Shown here: positions 1 to 6,440 of the stretch, piece by piece | Layout of the letters: each line of letters begins with the position of its first letter | Position numbering within the stretch: position 1 is the stretch's first letter | NCBI GenBank assembly: GCA_031286245.1 | Contig: JAITUO010000172.1 | Location: 1-14,687 of the forward strand | Reading direction: 5' to 3' | Length of the DNA: 14,687 nt | Origin: Coriobacteriales bacterium | GTDB lineage: Bacteria; Actinomycetota; Coriobacteriia; Coriobacteriales; UBA8131 | The notes under the pieces: model-generated | Databases searched by the model: none | Told to the model about the DNA's origin: nothing | What the model saw: only the letters and a program-made list of their open reading frames with translations | Program-made: the position numbers and the translations under genes

Positions 1-974
1 GCATGGCCCATTCCATAGATCAGGCCGCTGTTGTCGAAAGCTTGTTTGTTAACGATTTTTGCCAGGTAGGCAGCCAGCTCATCATCGTTGTCCCAATCCT
101 GCACATTGGCCTTGACATCGGCTTGCATGGCTAGCACTTTAGCATTTGCTCCACCGTGGCGGGAGCCTTTTAACGACCCGATGGCAGCCGAATAAGCAGA
201 GTAAGGATCAGTGTCGGCTGACGTCACCACACGCGCGGCGAAAGTCGAGTTGTTACCGCCGCCATGCTCGGCGTGCAAGGCCATCATGATATCCAGCATG
301 CGGGCCTCGTTAGTAGTGAACTCCCGGTTCGGCCGCAGCATCGACAAAAAAGTCTCGGCGGAGGATTGCCCCGGAATAAATCGGTGCATGATCATTGAGC
401 CGCCGTTGAAAGCCGCCTGCTTGGCATGGTAGGCCAGCACTGCGATACGCGGCAAACGTGAAATCAGCGAAATAGCAGTCGTCAGTTCGTGGGAAGCGCT
501 GCGGCTTTCGGCCTGCAGGTCATCGGCATAAAGCAAAAGCACCGAGCGGGCCAGGCAATTCGAGATATCCGGAGTCGCCGGGTCCATGATGTAGTGGGCA
601 GTAAAACCGTCCGGCAGTTCGCGCGCGGCGTCAATTGCAGTGATAAACTCCGCCAGTTCGGCCCGGTTCGGCAGTTCACCGACCAGCAGCAGGTAGGTCA
701 ACTCCTCGAAACAGAAGCGCTGGCCGTTTTTCGCCGGAGAGAGCAGGTCCTCAATCTCATATCCTCTCAACGTCAGGCGCCCCAAATCCGGTTGCACCTC
801 ACCATCGGAGACCACATAACCATGCACATTGCAAATGTTCGTAACCCCAGCAACAACACCCGTGCCATCGGCATTCCGCAATCCCCGTTTCACGTCAAAA
901 CGCTGAAAGAACTCCGGATCAATCTGGTTGATCTCCGTAAATCCGTCCTCTGTGCGCAACTTTTCGATTGACAT
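1..974 (-). CDS. Citrate synthase (citrate/2-methylcitrate synthase type), C-terminus beyond window
   Basis: This enzyme condenses acetyl-CoA with oxaloacetate to make citrate in the cytoplasm; some relatives also use propionyl-CoA. The window holds 324 residues from an ATG at 974, preceded by GGAGG (complement of 981-985) seven bases upstream, which supports the start. The catalytic core is visible: a HAEHGGGNNS segment with H234 and H237, the RHGGAN active-site loop with H273, and a GMGH motif ending at H324, the equivalent of the GFGHRVY histidine in other citrate synthases. The catalytic aspartate and the C-terminal domain lie outside the window. The HAEHGGGN/GMGH form is the one I associate with anaerobic Gram-positives. 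Family assignment is firm. Whether it is a true citrate synthase or a methylcitrate synthase cannot be decided here. It is transcribed away from the repeat-rich spacer and has no visible operon partner. Confidence 0.93.
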   Translation of the reverse strand, partial: MSIEKLRTEDGFTEINQIDPEFFQRFDVKRGLRNADGTGVVAGVTNICNVHGYVVSDGEVQPDLGRLTLRGYEIEDLLSPAKNGQRFCFEELTYLLLVGELPNRAELAEFITAIDAARELPDGFTAHYIMDPATPDISNCLARSVLLLYADDLQAESRSASHELTTAISLISRLPRIAVLAYHAKQAAFNGGSMIMHRFIPGQSSAETFLSMLRPNREFTTNEARMLDIMMALHAEHGGGNNSTFAARVVTSADTDPYSAYSAAIGSLKGSRHGGANAKVLAMQADVKANVQDWDNDDELAAYLAKIVNKQAFDNSGLIYGMGH

Positions 975-1112
975 AGACACCTCCATTTACATCAGCCTGT
1001 GATTACTGCTAGCTTAAAGATTTCCTGCTCAAGTTGTGGTTGGTAATTATGACACAACCGCTGGCCTATCATTTCAGTAGAAGGCAGGTGGTAGCAAGCC
1101 GTTTAAAATTCA

Positions 1113-1199
1113 TGTGGAGAAACCCGGGCGCAAATCTGACATGTGGAGAAACCCGGGCGCAAATCTGGCTTGTGGAGAAACCCGGGTGCAAATCTGGCG
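1113..1199. repeat. 29-base tandem repeat, three copies
   Basis: Three head-to-tail copies of a 29-base unit start at 1113, 1142 and 1171. They begin TGTGGAGAAACCCGGG and continue with a CAAATCTG segment. The first two units differ only in their last three bases; the third has one further change. There is no spacer between units, so this is not a CRISPR array. Related single copies with AACC(A)GG in the middle occur at 1841-1863 (minus strand) and 11370-11392 (plus strand), so the unit belongs to a small dispersed family. Short spurious reading frames run through it. Confidence 0.85.
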
Positions 1200-1279
1200 T
1201 GCCAATCCAGCCAATCAAGCCCGATCTCCTCAGTCAAGGTTCGATAAGGCACGTAAACAGCCAATTCGCAAAAAATGGC

Positions 1280-1380
1280 CCAAAAGTGGACTTGTGTAGT
1301 GGATAAACGCCTAAATACAATTGAATTCCATTATATTTAGGTGTTTACGCGGTAAAACCACTACACAAGTCCACTTTTGG
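1280..1380. repeat. Long hairpin element, 23-bp perfect inverted repeat
   Basis: Bases 1280-1302 are an exact inverted repeat of 1358-1380 (23 bp, starting CCAAAAGTGGACTTG). A second inner stem pairs 1304-1317 with 1334-1347 with a single G-T mismatch. Together they form an almost continuous extended hairpin of about 100 bases in non-coding DNA. There is no U-rich tail, so an ordinary terminator is unlikely. A small non-autonomous insertion (MITE-like) or a structured intergenic repeat is more plausible. No target-site duplication is obvious. Confidence 0.75.
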
Positions 1381-1544
1381 TACAAAATAAGCGTGGACCG
1401 TGCAATGCACATTAGAATGCTCCTTGAACTATGACAATCGAAGTGCAACTGTATTAGCACTTAGTCTGTCAGACTCTGTCAGATTTAGCACTTCCAATGT
1501 CAATCAAGCCGCCGGTGCCCGCCAGTAGCCAGCATATGACTCTA

Positions 1545-1690
1545 TCCATACAAAATGTGGTTTTTGGCACAAAATGACGGTTGAGGGGCGCTTTTCGGTA
1601 CATACAGAGTAGAAACTGCCCAATGCATAGCTTTATTCGACTAAATGTGTCGAATATATGCCCCTCAACCGTCATTTTGTGCCAAAAACA
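1545..1690 (+). repeat. Structured repeat element, copy A
   Basis: A perfect 29-bp inverted repeat (1561-1589 with 1660-1688) encloses three parts: a conserved GCTTTTCGGTA segment, a variable centre of about 34 bases, and a small hairpin TTCGAC-TAAATGT-GTCGAA just before the right arm. A second copy lies at 11525-11672 in the same orientation. The two copies share the upstream flank TCCATACAAAA, the arms, both conserved inner segments and the small hairpin, but differ in the centre. The outer stem changes on both arms between copies (TTTTTGG/CCAAAAA here, TTTTATGG/CCATAAAA there), which supports a selected base-paired structure. It could be a MITE, a structured RNA or a recombination substrate. 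Confidence 0.8.
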
Positions 1691-1807
1691 CACCAGAGTC
1701 ATGGCAAAGTGTTTTCATTGCCCTATTTCGCTTGCTCACCGCTTGATTCCCTCTTATCAACCAGGAATGAGCCGGTGATTGTTGCCTGCTCCAAGCTAGA
1801 CATTAGC

Positions 1808-1928
1808 GAGTTACTGGCAGAGATCAGCTCTGGCGTACGATTTGGACCTGGTTTTCTCCACATTATAAAAAGCAGGCCGGTACAGCGATGGATACTCGTA
1901 CACCAGAGCTGATCCATACCAGTAACTC
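1808..1928. repeat. Long hairpin element, 33-bp imperfect inverted repeat
   Basis: Bases 1808-1840 and 1896-1928 are inverted repeats matching at 29 of 33 positions (outer part GAGTTACTGG, inner part GATCAGCTCTGG). The loop of about 55 bases contains, on the minus strand at 1841-1863, a diverged copy of the 29-base repeat found at 1113-1199. The element ends about 70 bases before the hipBA promoter. Function unknown; probably a non-autonomous repeat like its neighbours. Confidence 0.7.
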
Positions 1929-1995
1929 AGTTATTAATAAAAACGAAGCGCAGTAGAGGCCAATACTGATACCAATTACTGTTGTTGCTTCGAAC

Positions 1996-2024
1996 TGGAC
2001 TTTTCATATCGTTTCTGATATATT
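1996..2024 (+). promoter_or_regulatory. Candidate sigma-70-type promoter of hipBA
   Basis: A -35-like TGGACT (1996-2001) and a -10-like TATATT (2019-2024) are separated by 17 bases and lie 47 bases before the preferred hipB start. The hexamers match consensus at four and five of six positions. The spacer and -10 box overlap the palindrome at 2006-2021, as expected for an autoregulated toxin-antitoxin operon. Confidence 0.45.
2006..2021. promoter_or_regulatory. Candidate HipB operator palindrome
   Basis: ATATC-GTTTCT-GATAT is a perfect 5+6+5 palindrome between the candidate -35 and -10 elements of the hipBA pair. E. coli HipB binds TATCC-N8-GGATA sites over its own promoter. The half-site here (ATATC/GATAT) and its placement are similar, though the spacing differs. 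Binding by this HipB is an inference. Confidence 0.45.
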
Positions 2025-2070
2025 ATCGGCATGTTTTGCCTTTATCATATACTTTGTGATTGGTTGTCAG

Positions 2071-2367
2071 ATGTATAGAAATTCAAATGAATGGCAAGAG
2101 TATCTGGGTGGGCAACTGAAAACTCTCCGTTTGCGTCAGAATTTGAGTCAGGATGAACTGGCCAAGCGGGCAGGAGTCAGCACTGTCACGGTTTCGCGAC
2201 TGGAGGCGGGCAAGGGTGCATCGCTTGCGTCATTTGTTAAGGTGCTGCAGGTCTTGCGGCAAGAGGATTGGTTGGAGCAATTGGCTCCAGCGGCCTCGGT
2301 CAGTCCGCTGCAGGTGCATAATTTGGGCAAGCCACGCCAAAGGGCTCGCGCTCGGAAGCGCGGGTAG
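2071..2367 (+). CDS. HipB-like antitoxin, XRE-family DNA-binding protein
   Basis: This is a small helix-turn-helix protein of 98 residues from the ATG at 2071. A GTG at 2056 in the same frame would add five residues. Neither start has a good ribosome-binding site, so the start is uncertain. The XRE/Cro fold covers most of the first two thirds (LKTLRLRQNLSQDELAKRAG followed by VSTVTVSRLEAGK), with a recognition helix in the VSTVTVSRLE part. The C-terminus is basic (RQRARARKRG). It lies 40 bases before a HipA-like kinase on the same strand. By analogy with HipB it should bind the kinase, neutralise it and repress the shared promoter. A six-bp stem with a CGGA loop at 2347-2362, at the 3' end of the gene, could affect translation of the next gene. 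Family call is strong; its role as antitoxin rests on context. Confidence 0.85.
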   Translation: MYRNSNEWQEYLGGQLKTLRLRQNLSQDELAKRAGVSTVTVSRLEAGKGASLASFVKVLQVLRQEDWLEQLAPAASVSPLQVHNLGKPRQRARARKRG

Positions 2368-2407
2368 GAGCAGGATCGCTTGTGCGGCTTAACCACGGGA
2401 GGTTTGT

Positions 2408-3877
2408 ATGGTTTATGAGCCAGTCAACAGCATCGAGGTGATTTGTTGGGACGTGCCGGTTGGTGCCTTGGCTTTTGATGCTCGTTATGGAGTCTACGCT
2501 TTCGAGTATTATGAATCCTTTCGGCAGTCTGGCTGGGAGTTGTCTCCCCTATTGTTGCCGCTTTCCACCAGTGGAGCAGTAGTTTTCCCCAACCTGTCAC
2601 GGGAGACCTACTTTGGCTTACCGGCTTTCATCGCGGATAGCCTGCCGGATGCCTTCGGGAATATGCTGATCGACAGCTGGATGGCGTCCCAGGGAATTTC
2701 CCGTAACCAAATCACTTCACTGGATCGGTTGGCTTATCTCGGTACCCGGGCGATGGGAGCCTTGGAGTTTCGTCCAGCCCTGCGGCGTGAGTCGACTACC
2801 GCCAGTGCTTTAGCGATGTCCGAGTTGGTCGAGACTGCACGCCAGGCGTTGATCGTCAACCTCCGACAGGATCGGCAAAATCCTGATATTGCCCTAGTCG
2901 TGCCGCCAGAAGGTGGTGCCGCCCTAGCAGTACCACTAGAAGGTCGCGAGATCGCTCACGCAGTGCCGCCGGAAGGTGGTGCTGTCCTAGCCGAGCCGTC
3001 GGAGGGTCGCGAAACTGCTCTGCTGGATACCTCCCCCACCCCGCAATCCGAGCTCGCCCAACTGATCGCCATCGGCACCAGCGCTGGTGGAGCTCGCGCC
3101 AAAGCTGTGGTCGGCTTCAATCCACAAACCGAGGACTTCATCTCCGGACAATTCCACCTGCCCCAAGGTTTCGAGCCCTGGATCATCAAGTTCGACCTGT
3201 CCGCCCCTGGAGAAGCTGCCCAACCCGGTCGCAAGCAGGCTTATGGCCGCATCGAATACGCCTACTACCTGATGGCGCAAGACGCCGGCCTGGACATGCA
3301 GCCCTGCCGTCTCTACGAAGCAGCCTCTCGTGCCCACTTCATGACCAGGCGATTCGACCGCACGCCTGCCGGCCACAAGCTGCACATGCAAACTCTCTGT
3401 GCAATGACCGGCCTGGATTTCAACCTGCGCGACACCCATGACTACAACCAGGCTTTCATGACGATCGAAGAACTCGGGCTCGGCTACCAGACCACCGACC
3501 AGCTTTTCCGCCGCATGACCTTCAACGTCGCCATGGCCAATAACGACGACCATACCAAAAACCTCAGTTTCATCATGTCGCCAACTGGCCAATGGCAACT
3601 AGCGCCAGCCTACGATCTTATCCACGCCTATAACCCGCAAGGCCAGTGGACCAGTCGCCACCTGATGTCGGTCAATGGCAAGTATTCAAACATCACCAAA
3701 AACGACCTGCTGGCAGTAGCTGAGCGCTTTCATGTCTCGGCACCGAAGGACATCATCGACTCCATCCTCGCTATCGCGACTGAATGGCCTTTTTATGCCA
3801 AAACTGTTTATTTGCCTGTGGAGACAACCGCGATCGTTGGTAATGACATCTCGCATTGCTCTGAGTTGCTGCATTAG
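2408..3877 (+). CDS. HipA-like serine/threonine kinase toxin with repeat insertion
   Basis: HipA-type kinases phosphorylate translation factors such as the glutamyl-tRNA synthetase and arrest growth. This one has 489 residues; the usual length is about 440. The ATG follows GGGAGG at five bases. The N-terminal HipA_N-like region spans roughly 1-130. The kinase core shows the gate/P-loop segment TSAGGARAKA (224-233), in which S225 aligns with the autophosphorylated S150 of E. coli HipA, then WIIKFD with the likely ATP-binding lysine, the catalytic-loop motif NNDDHTKN (378-385) and a metal-binding aspartate in APAYDL (D403). Key residues are intact, so it is probably active. Residues 165-206 form two 21-residue Pro/Glu/Gly repeats between the N-terminal and kinase parts, which accounts for the extra length. 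Codon choice changes across this insertion, from T/G-rich third positions before it to C-rich after it. Confidence 0.92.
   Translation: MVYEPVNSIEVICWDVPVGALAFDARYGVYAFEYYESFRQSGWELSPLLLPLSTSGAVVFPNLSRETYFGLPAFIADSLPDAFGNMLIDSWMASQGISRNQITSLDRLAYLGTRAMGALEFRPALRRESTTASALAMSELVETARQALIVNLRQDRQNPDIALVVPPEGGAALAVPLEGREIAHAVPPEGGAVLAEPSEGRETALLDTSPTPQSELAQLIAIGTSAGGARAKAVVGFNPQTEDFISGQFHLPQGFEPWIIKFDLSAPGEAAQPGRKQAYGRIEYAYYLMAQDAGLDMQPCRLYEAASRAHFMTRRFDRTPAGHKLHMQTLCAMTGLDFNLRDTHDYNQAFMTIEELGLGYQTTDQLFRRMTFNVAMANNDDHTKNLSFIMSPTGQWQLAPAYDLIHAYNPQGQWTSRHLMSVNGKYSNITKNDLLAVAERFHVSAPKDIIDSILAIATEWPFYAKTVYLPVETTAIVGNDISHCSELLH
2900..3025 (+). repeat. 63-base in-frame tandem duplication inside hipA
   Basis: Two tandem 63-base units (2900-2962 and 2963-3025) encode VPPEGGAALAVPLEGREIAHA-like 21-residue repeats, each made of two half-repeats around a P-x-EG core. 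The insertion sits in the linker between the HipA N-terminal domain and the kinase core, where extra residues are tolerated. It may be a coding minisatellite or a mobile short repeat that entered the gene. Confidence 0.8.
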
Positions 3878-3890
3878 TTTGAAGCGGACC

Positions 3891-3920
3891 AGGCGGGCTG
3901 CATTTTCATGCAGCCCGCCT
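3891..3920. terminator. GC-rich hairpin between hipA and the smaller surface protein
   Basis: A 13-bp stem (AGGCGGGCTGCAT and complement) with a TTTC loop lies between two convergent genes, 13 bases after the hipA stop and 31 bases before the stop of the minus-strand gene. It lacks a strong T run on either strand. A very similar hairpin (GCGGGCTG...CAGCCCGC) lies after the paralogous surface protein gene at 6382-6407, so it was probably duplicated with that gene. It may act in both directions. Confidence 0.65.
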
Positions 3921-3951
3921 ATACTCTAGAAAAGTAACCTGGTTTTTGTTG

Positions 3952-6138
3952 TCAGTTCTGTGCTAGCCTGGTATATCTTCTACTATGACCTATAAACATA
4001 GCTGCACTCAGTAACAACGACACCAGTGACAACACTGCTGAGATAATACTATCGCCAGTTTCTGGAAGTGTAGTTGGCGAAGCTGCAGGTTCCCAGGCTG
4101 CCGTCAGTATGATGTCGGTTGTGACAGAGGTGGCAAAGTCATAAGGTTGTCCATCTAGCAGCCAGCCGACAAAGCTATAGCCAGGGCAGGTTGGTGGTTC
4201 AGGTTCTTTTACCGGGAACCCATACTCGACTGTTTGAGAGGCTACGTCAGTACCGCCGGCACTATCGAAGCTGACAGTGTGTTTGTTAATGCTCCAGTCT
4301 GCTGTCAATGTGATATCACCAGTGACGGGGGTGGCAAAGTCATAAGGTTCGCCATTCAGCAACCAGCCAACAAAACCATATCCGGGGCGGGTTGGTGGTG
4401 CTGGTTCAACAGCTAGTGACCCGTATTCGACTGTTTGGGAGGCTACACTAGAACCACCAGTACTATCGAAGCTGACGGTATGTTTGTTAATGCTCCAAGC
4501 TGCCGTCAGGGTGAAATCAAGAGTGACTGGAGTGGCAAAGTCATAGGGTTGTCCATCTAGCAGCCAGCCGATAAAGCCATATCCGGTGCGAGTTGGTGGT
4601 GCTGGCTCTTTTGCTAGTGACCCATACTCGATTGTTTGAGAAGCTACGTCAGTACCACCGGCACTATCGAAGCTGACGGTGTGTTTGTTAATACCCCAGG
4701 CTGCTGTCAGTATGATGTCGCCAGTGACAGGGGTAGCGAAGTCATAAGGCTCGCCGTCCAGCAACCAGCCAACAAAACCAGATCCGGTGCGGGTTGGTGA
4801 TGCTGGTTCAACAGCTGAAGACCCGTATTCGACAGTTTGAGAAGCTACGTCAGTACCGCCGGCACTATCGAAGCTGACGGTGTGTTTGTTAATGCTCCAG
4901 GCTGCAGTTAATATAATGTCGAAGGTGACTGGAGTAGCGAAGTCATAAGGCTTTCCGTTGTACAACCAGCCGACAAAGCTATATCCGGTGCGAGTCGGTG
5001 GCTCTGGCTCTTTTGCTAGTGACCCGTATTCGACAGTCTGGGAGACCACACTAGTACCACCAGCGCTGTTGAAGCTGACTGCAAACAAAGGAGGATCCAT
5101 TTTGATATCCTCAGGCTCGCCAAGACTGACGTGGTAAATGAAACCTCTTGTTGAACCGACTGCCAAGAAACCAGGTAAGTAACGGAAAAAGACTGCGGAA
5201 TCCACATCTGAGATTAGTACATCACCAAACTCTCGAGGGATATCACGGTTCATGACGATATCCAGGTTAGCACCAAATACATTCGTGATTTTTTTAATGA
5301 AATCACTATCGGATGCCCAATTACCTGCTGAATAATCGAAAGGTCCACCAGCAGATTCAGGGACGTAGGGAAAGAAGAGCCGAACAAAACCATCAACCTT
5401 ATCAATATACATGCCTCTATTGGTACCCGCAGAATAGACAGGGACAGTATCATCTTTATTAAGCTCTGTATCAATCATAAAGACAGCGCCGATATTGACA
5501 TCTGTAGCTGACAGATTAGTGATCTGCCAATCATGTTCAACGGTACCTTTAAAGTTTGGTGTCAGTACAACACTTACATCGAGTTCCAAACCATTGGCAC
5601 GATAGTTACCTTTCAGTAGTAACGCAGTATATCCAGGTAACACCTCTTTCAACCAGATTGATTCGATTGCCGCTCTACCAATGTCGTGATAGGTGAATGA
5701 GGTGCCATCATAAATAAGAGCATAGAATCTACTGGTATACATTGAGTTGTTACGAAAGGCGTAATTGATGTCAGCTTTTTTTACTCCGTCATCATAACGC
5801 AGGTAATACGAGGCTGAACCTAGCCATTCATTATCTGAAAACTCTTTTCCGCAGCCCAACCAGCCTGTGAGCTTTTCATTAATTGTGATCTCAAACGATG
5901 TAATGTTGTGTGAGTGTTCACCAGAGAACAAAGTCCAGCCTTCGTCGCTCAAGTCGAGAGGCTTGATAGTTCCTGTGTCTGGTGCTGTTTGTTGCGCATT
6001 ACTTACAGACTCCAAAGCCTGATCAGTATCCACAGATGCATGTACAATCGTTGGTAGAGTAGCCATTATTAAAACAACAGATGCCAGTATGCATACTGTT
6101 TTTCTTTTGTGATTGTGATCGATTGGTTTTCTATTCAC
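3952..6138 (-). CDS. LPETG-anchored surface protein with five InlB-B type repeats
   Basis: This 728-residue protein is probably secreted and attached to the cell wall. It starts at a GTG (6136-6138) preceded by AGGAG at seven bases. Residues 1-35 form a signal peptide with basic residues and a hydrophobic core ending near VHAS. Residues about 58-350 form a domain I do not recognise, beginning PLDLSDEGW and containing GWLGC and VPVYSAGTN; the downstream-numbered neighbour has the same domain. Residues 352-686 are five 67-residue repeats of the InlB B-repeat / Listeria-Bacteroides type (VSFDSAGG, VASQTVEYG, PTRTGY.F.GW, PYDFATPVT, LTAAW). The C-terminus has a canonical LPETG (691-695), a membrane segment and a basic tail, so sortase anchoring is expected. 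The family usually acts in adhesion or host contact; no ligand can be inferred. It sits about 300 bases after its larger paralogue, with a terminator between them, so it probably has its own promoter. Confidence 0.88.
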   Translation of the reverse strand: MNRKPIDHNHKRKTVCILASVVLIMATLPTIVHASVDTDQALESVSNAQQTAPDTGTIKPLDLSDEGWTLFSGEHSHNITSFEITINEKLTGWLGCGKEFSDNEWLGSASYYLRYDDGVKKADINYAFRNNSMYTSRFYALIYDGTSFTYHDIGRAAIESIWLKEVLPGYTALLLKGNYRANGLELDVSVVLTPNFKGTVEHDWQITNLSATDVNIGAVFMIDTELNKDDTVPVYSAGTNRGMYIDKVDGFVRLFFPYVPESAGGPFDYSAGNWASDSDFIKKITNVFGANLDIVMNRDIPREFGDVLISDVDSAVFFRYLPGFLAVGSTRGFIYHVSLGEPEDIKMDPPLFAVSFNSAGGTSVVSQTVEYGSLAKEPEPPTRTGYSFVGWLYNGKPYDFATPVTFDIILTAAWSINKHTVSFDSAGGTDVASQTVEYGSSAVEPASPTRTGSGFVGWLLDGEPYDFATPVTGDIILTAAWGINKHTVSFDSAGGTDVASQTIEYGSLAKEPAPPTRTGYGFIGWLLDGQPYDFATPVTLDFTLTAAWSINKHTVSFDSTGGSSVASQTVEYGSLAVEPAPPTRPGYGFVGWLLNGEPYDFATPVTGDITLTADWSINKHTVSFDSAGGTDVASQTVEYGFPVKEPEPPTCPGYSFVGWLLDGQPYDFATSVTTDIILTAAWEPAASPTTLPETGDSIISAVLSLVSLLLSAAMFIGHSRRYTRLAQN
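4081..5085 (-). repeat. Array of five 201-bp coding repeats
   Basis: Five tandem units of 201 bp (67 residues) encode the InlB-B type repeats of the smaller surface protein. Units carry the link INKH rather than the INTY/INLY/INIY seen in the larger paralogue, so the arrays have been expanding separately since duplication. One unit has PTCPG in place of PTRTG, an isolated cysteine. Confidence 0.85.
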
Positions 6139-6440
6139 GTAATACTCCTATTGTTGTTTTAGGTTTATTTAGAGTCACGCATATTGTTATGCAAAGAACA
6201 TCTCAGAAACTGTTGTTTCTGCAAAATGGTCCAAAGATAGTCATCCTTGTTTACATGTATATACCTCCTCCTACAACCACTAACCAAATGACTCCTATGC
6301 GGAGCCATTTATACAACAGTATACAATAACTCCCGGTTTTGGGGCTGAGTATTCATATCATGGATTGATTAGAAAAAGAAAGCGGGCTGCACTTTCATAC
6401 AGCCCGCCAAAACTTGGTACTAATTAGTATTACTAATCGG
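6139..6440 (-). other. Leader/spacer upstream of the smaller surface protein
   Basis: This 300-base gap between the two surface protein genes holds the terminator of the upstream gene (6382-6407) and probably the promoter of the downstream one, although no convincing -35/-10 pair was found. On the transcribed strand it contains a near-ideal ribosome-binding site GGAGGAGG (complement of 6264-6271), followed after seven bases by ATG and immediately TAA (complement of 6251-6256). It also has two short stems, CAGAAA-N6-TTTCTG (6205-6222) and GCATA-N4-TATGC (6178-6191). Confidence 0.4.
6382..6407 (-). terminator. Rho-independent terminator after the larger surface protein
   Basis: Read on the minus strand, an 8-bp GC-rich stem (GCGGGCTG with CAGCCCGC) closes a ten-base loop and is followed by a T-rich stretch (complement of 6369-6381, TTTCTTTTTCT). 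It lies 34 bases after the stop of the 1430-residue gene. It resembles the hairpin after the smaller paralogue at 3891-3920. Confidence 0.8.

Noticed and set aside
489..971. 160-codon plus-strand reading frame
   Set aside because: It is the antisense shadow of the citrate synthase gene, whose motifs, start and ribosome-binding site are clear on the other strand.
1113..1199. Possible CRISPR array
   Set aside because: The units are contiguous with a 29-base period and have no unique spacers, and no cas gene is present.
1034..1306. 90-codon plus-strand frame upstream of hipBA
   Set aside because: Most of it is the translated 29-base tandem repeat and one hairpin arm; no ribosome-binding site or protein-like sequence outside the repeat.
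1545..1690. Retron or integron attC site as explanation for the structured element
   Set aside because: There is no reverse transcriptase, integrase or gene cassette in the window, and the conserved bases do not show the core-site pattern of attC.
1469..1702. 77-codon minus-strand frame
   Set aside because: It reads through both arms of the structured element. The similar WHK..VEG peptide from the second copy follows from the shared DNA repeat.
2987..3598. 203-codon minus-strand frame opposite hipA
   Set aside because: The plus strand encodes complete HipA kinase motifs here; the minus frame has no recognisable domain and is explained by the C-rich codon use of that part.
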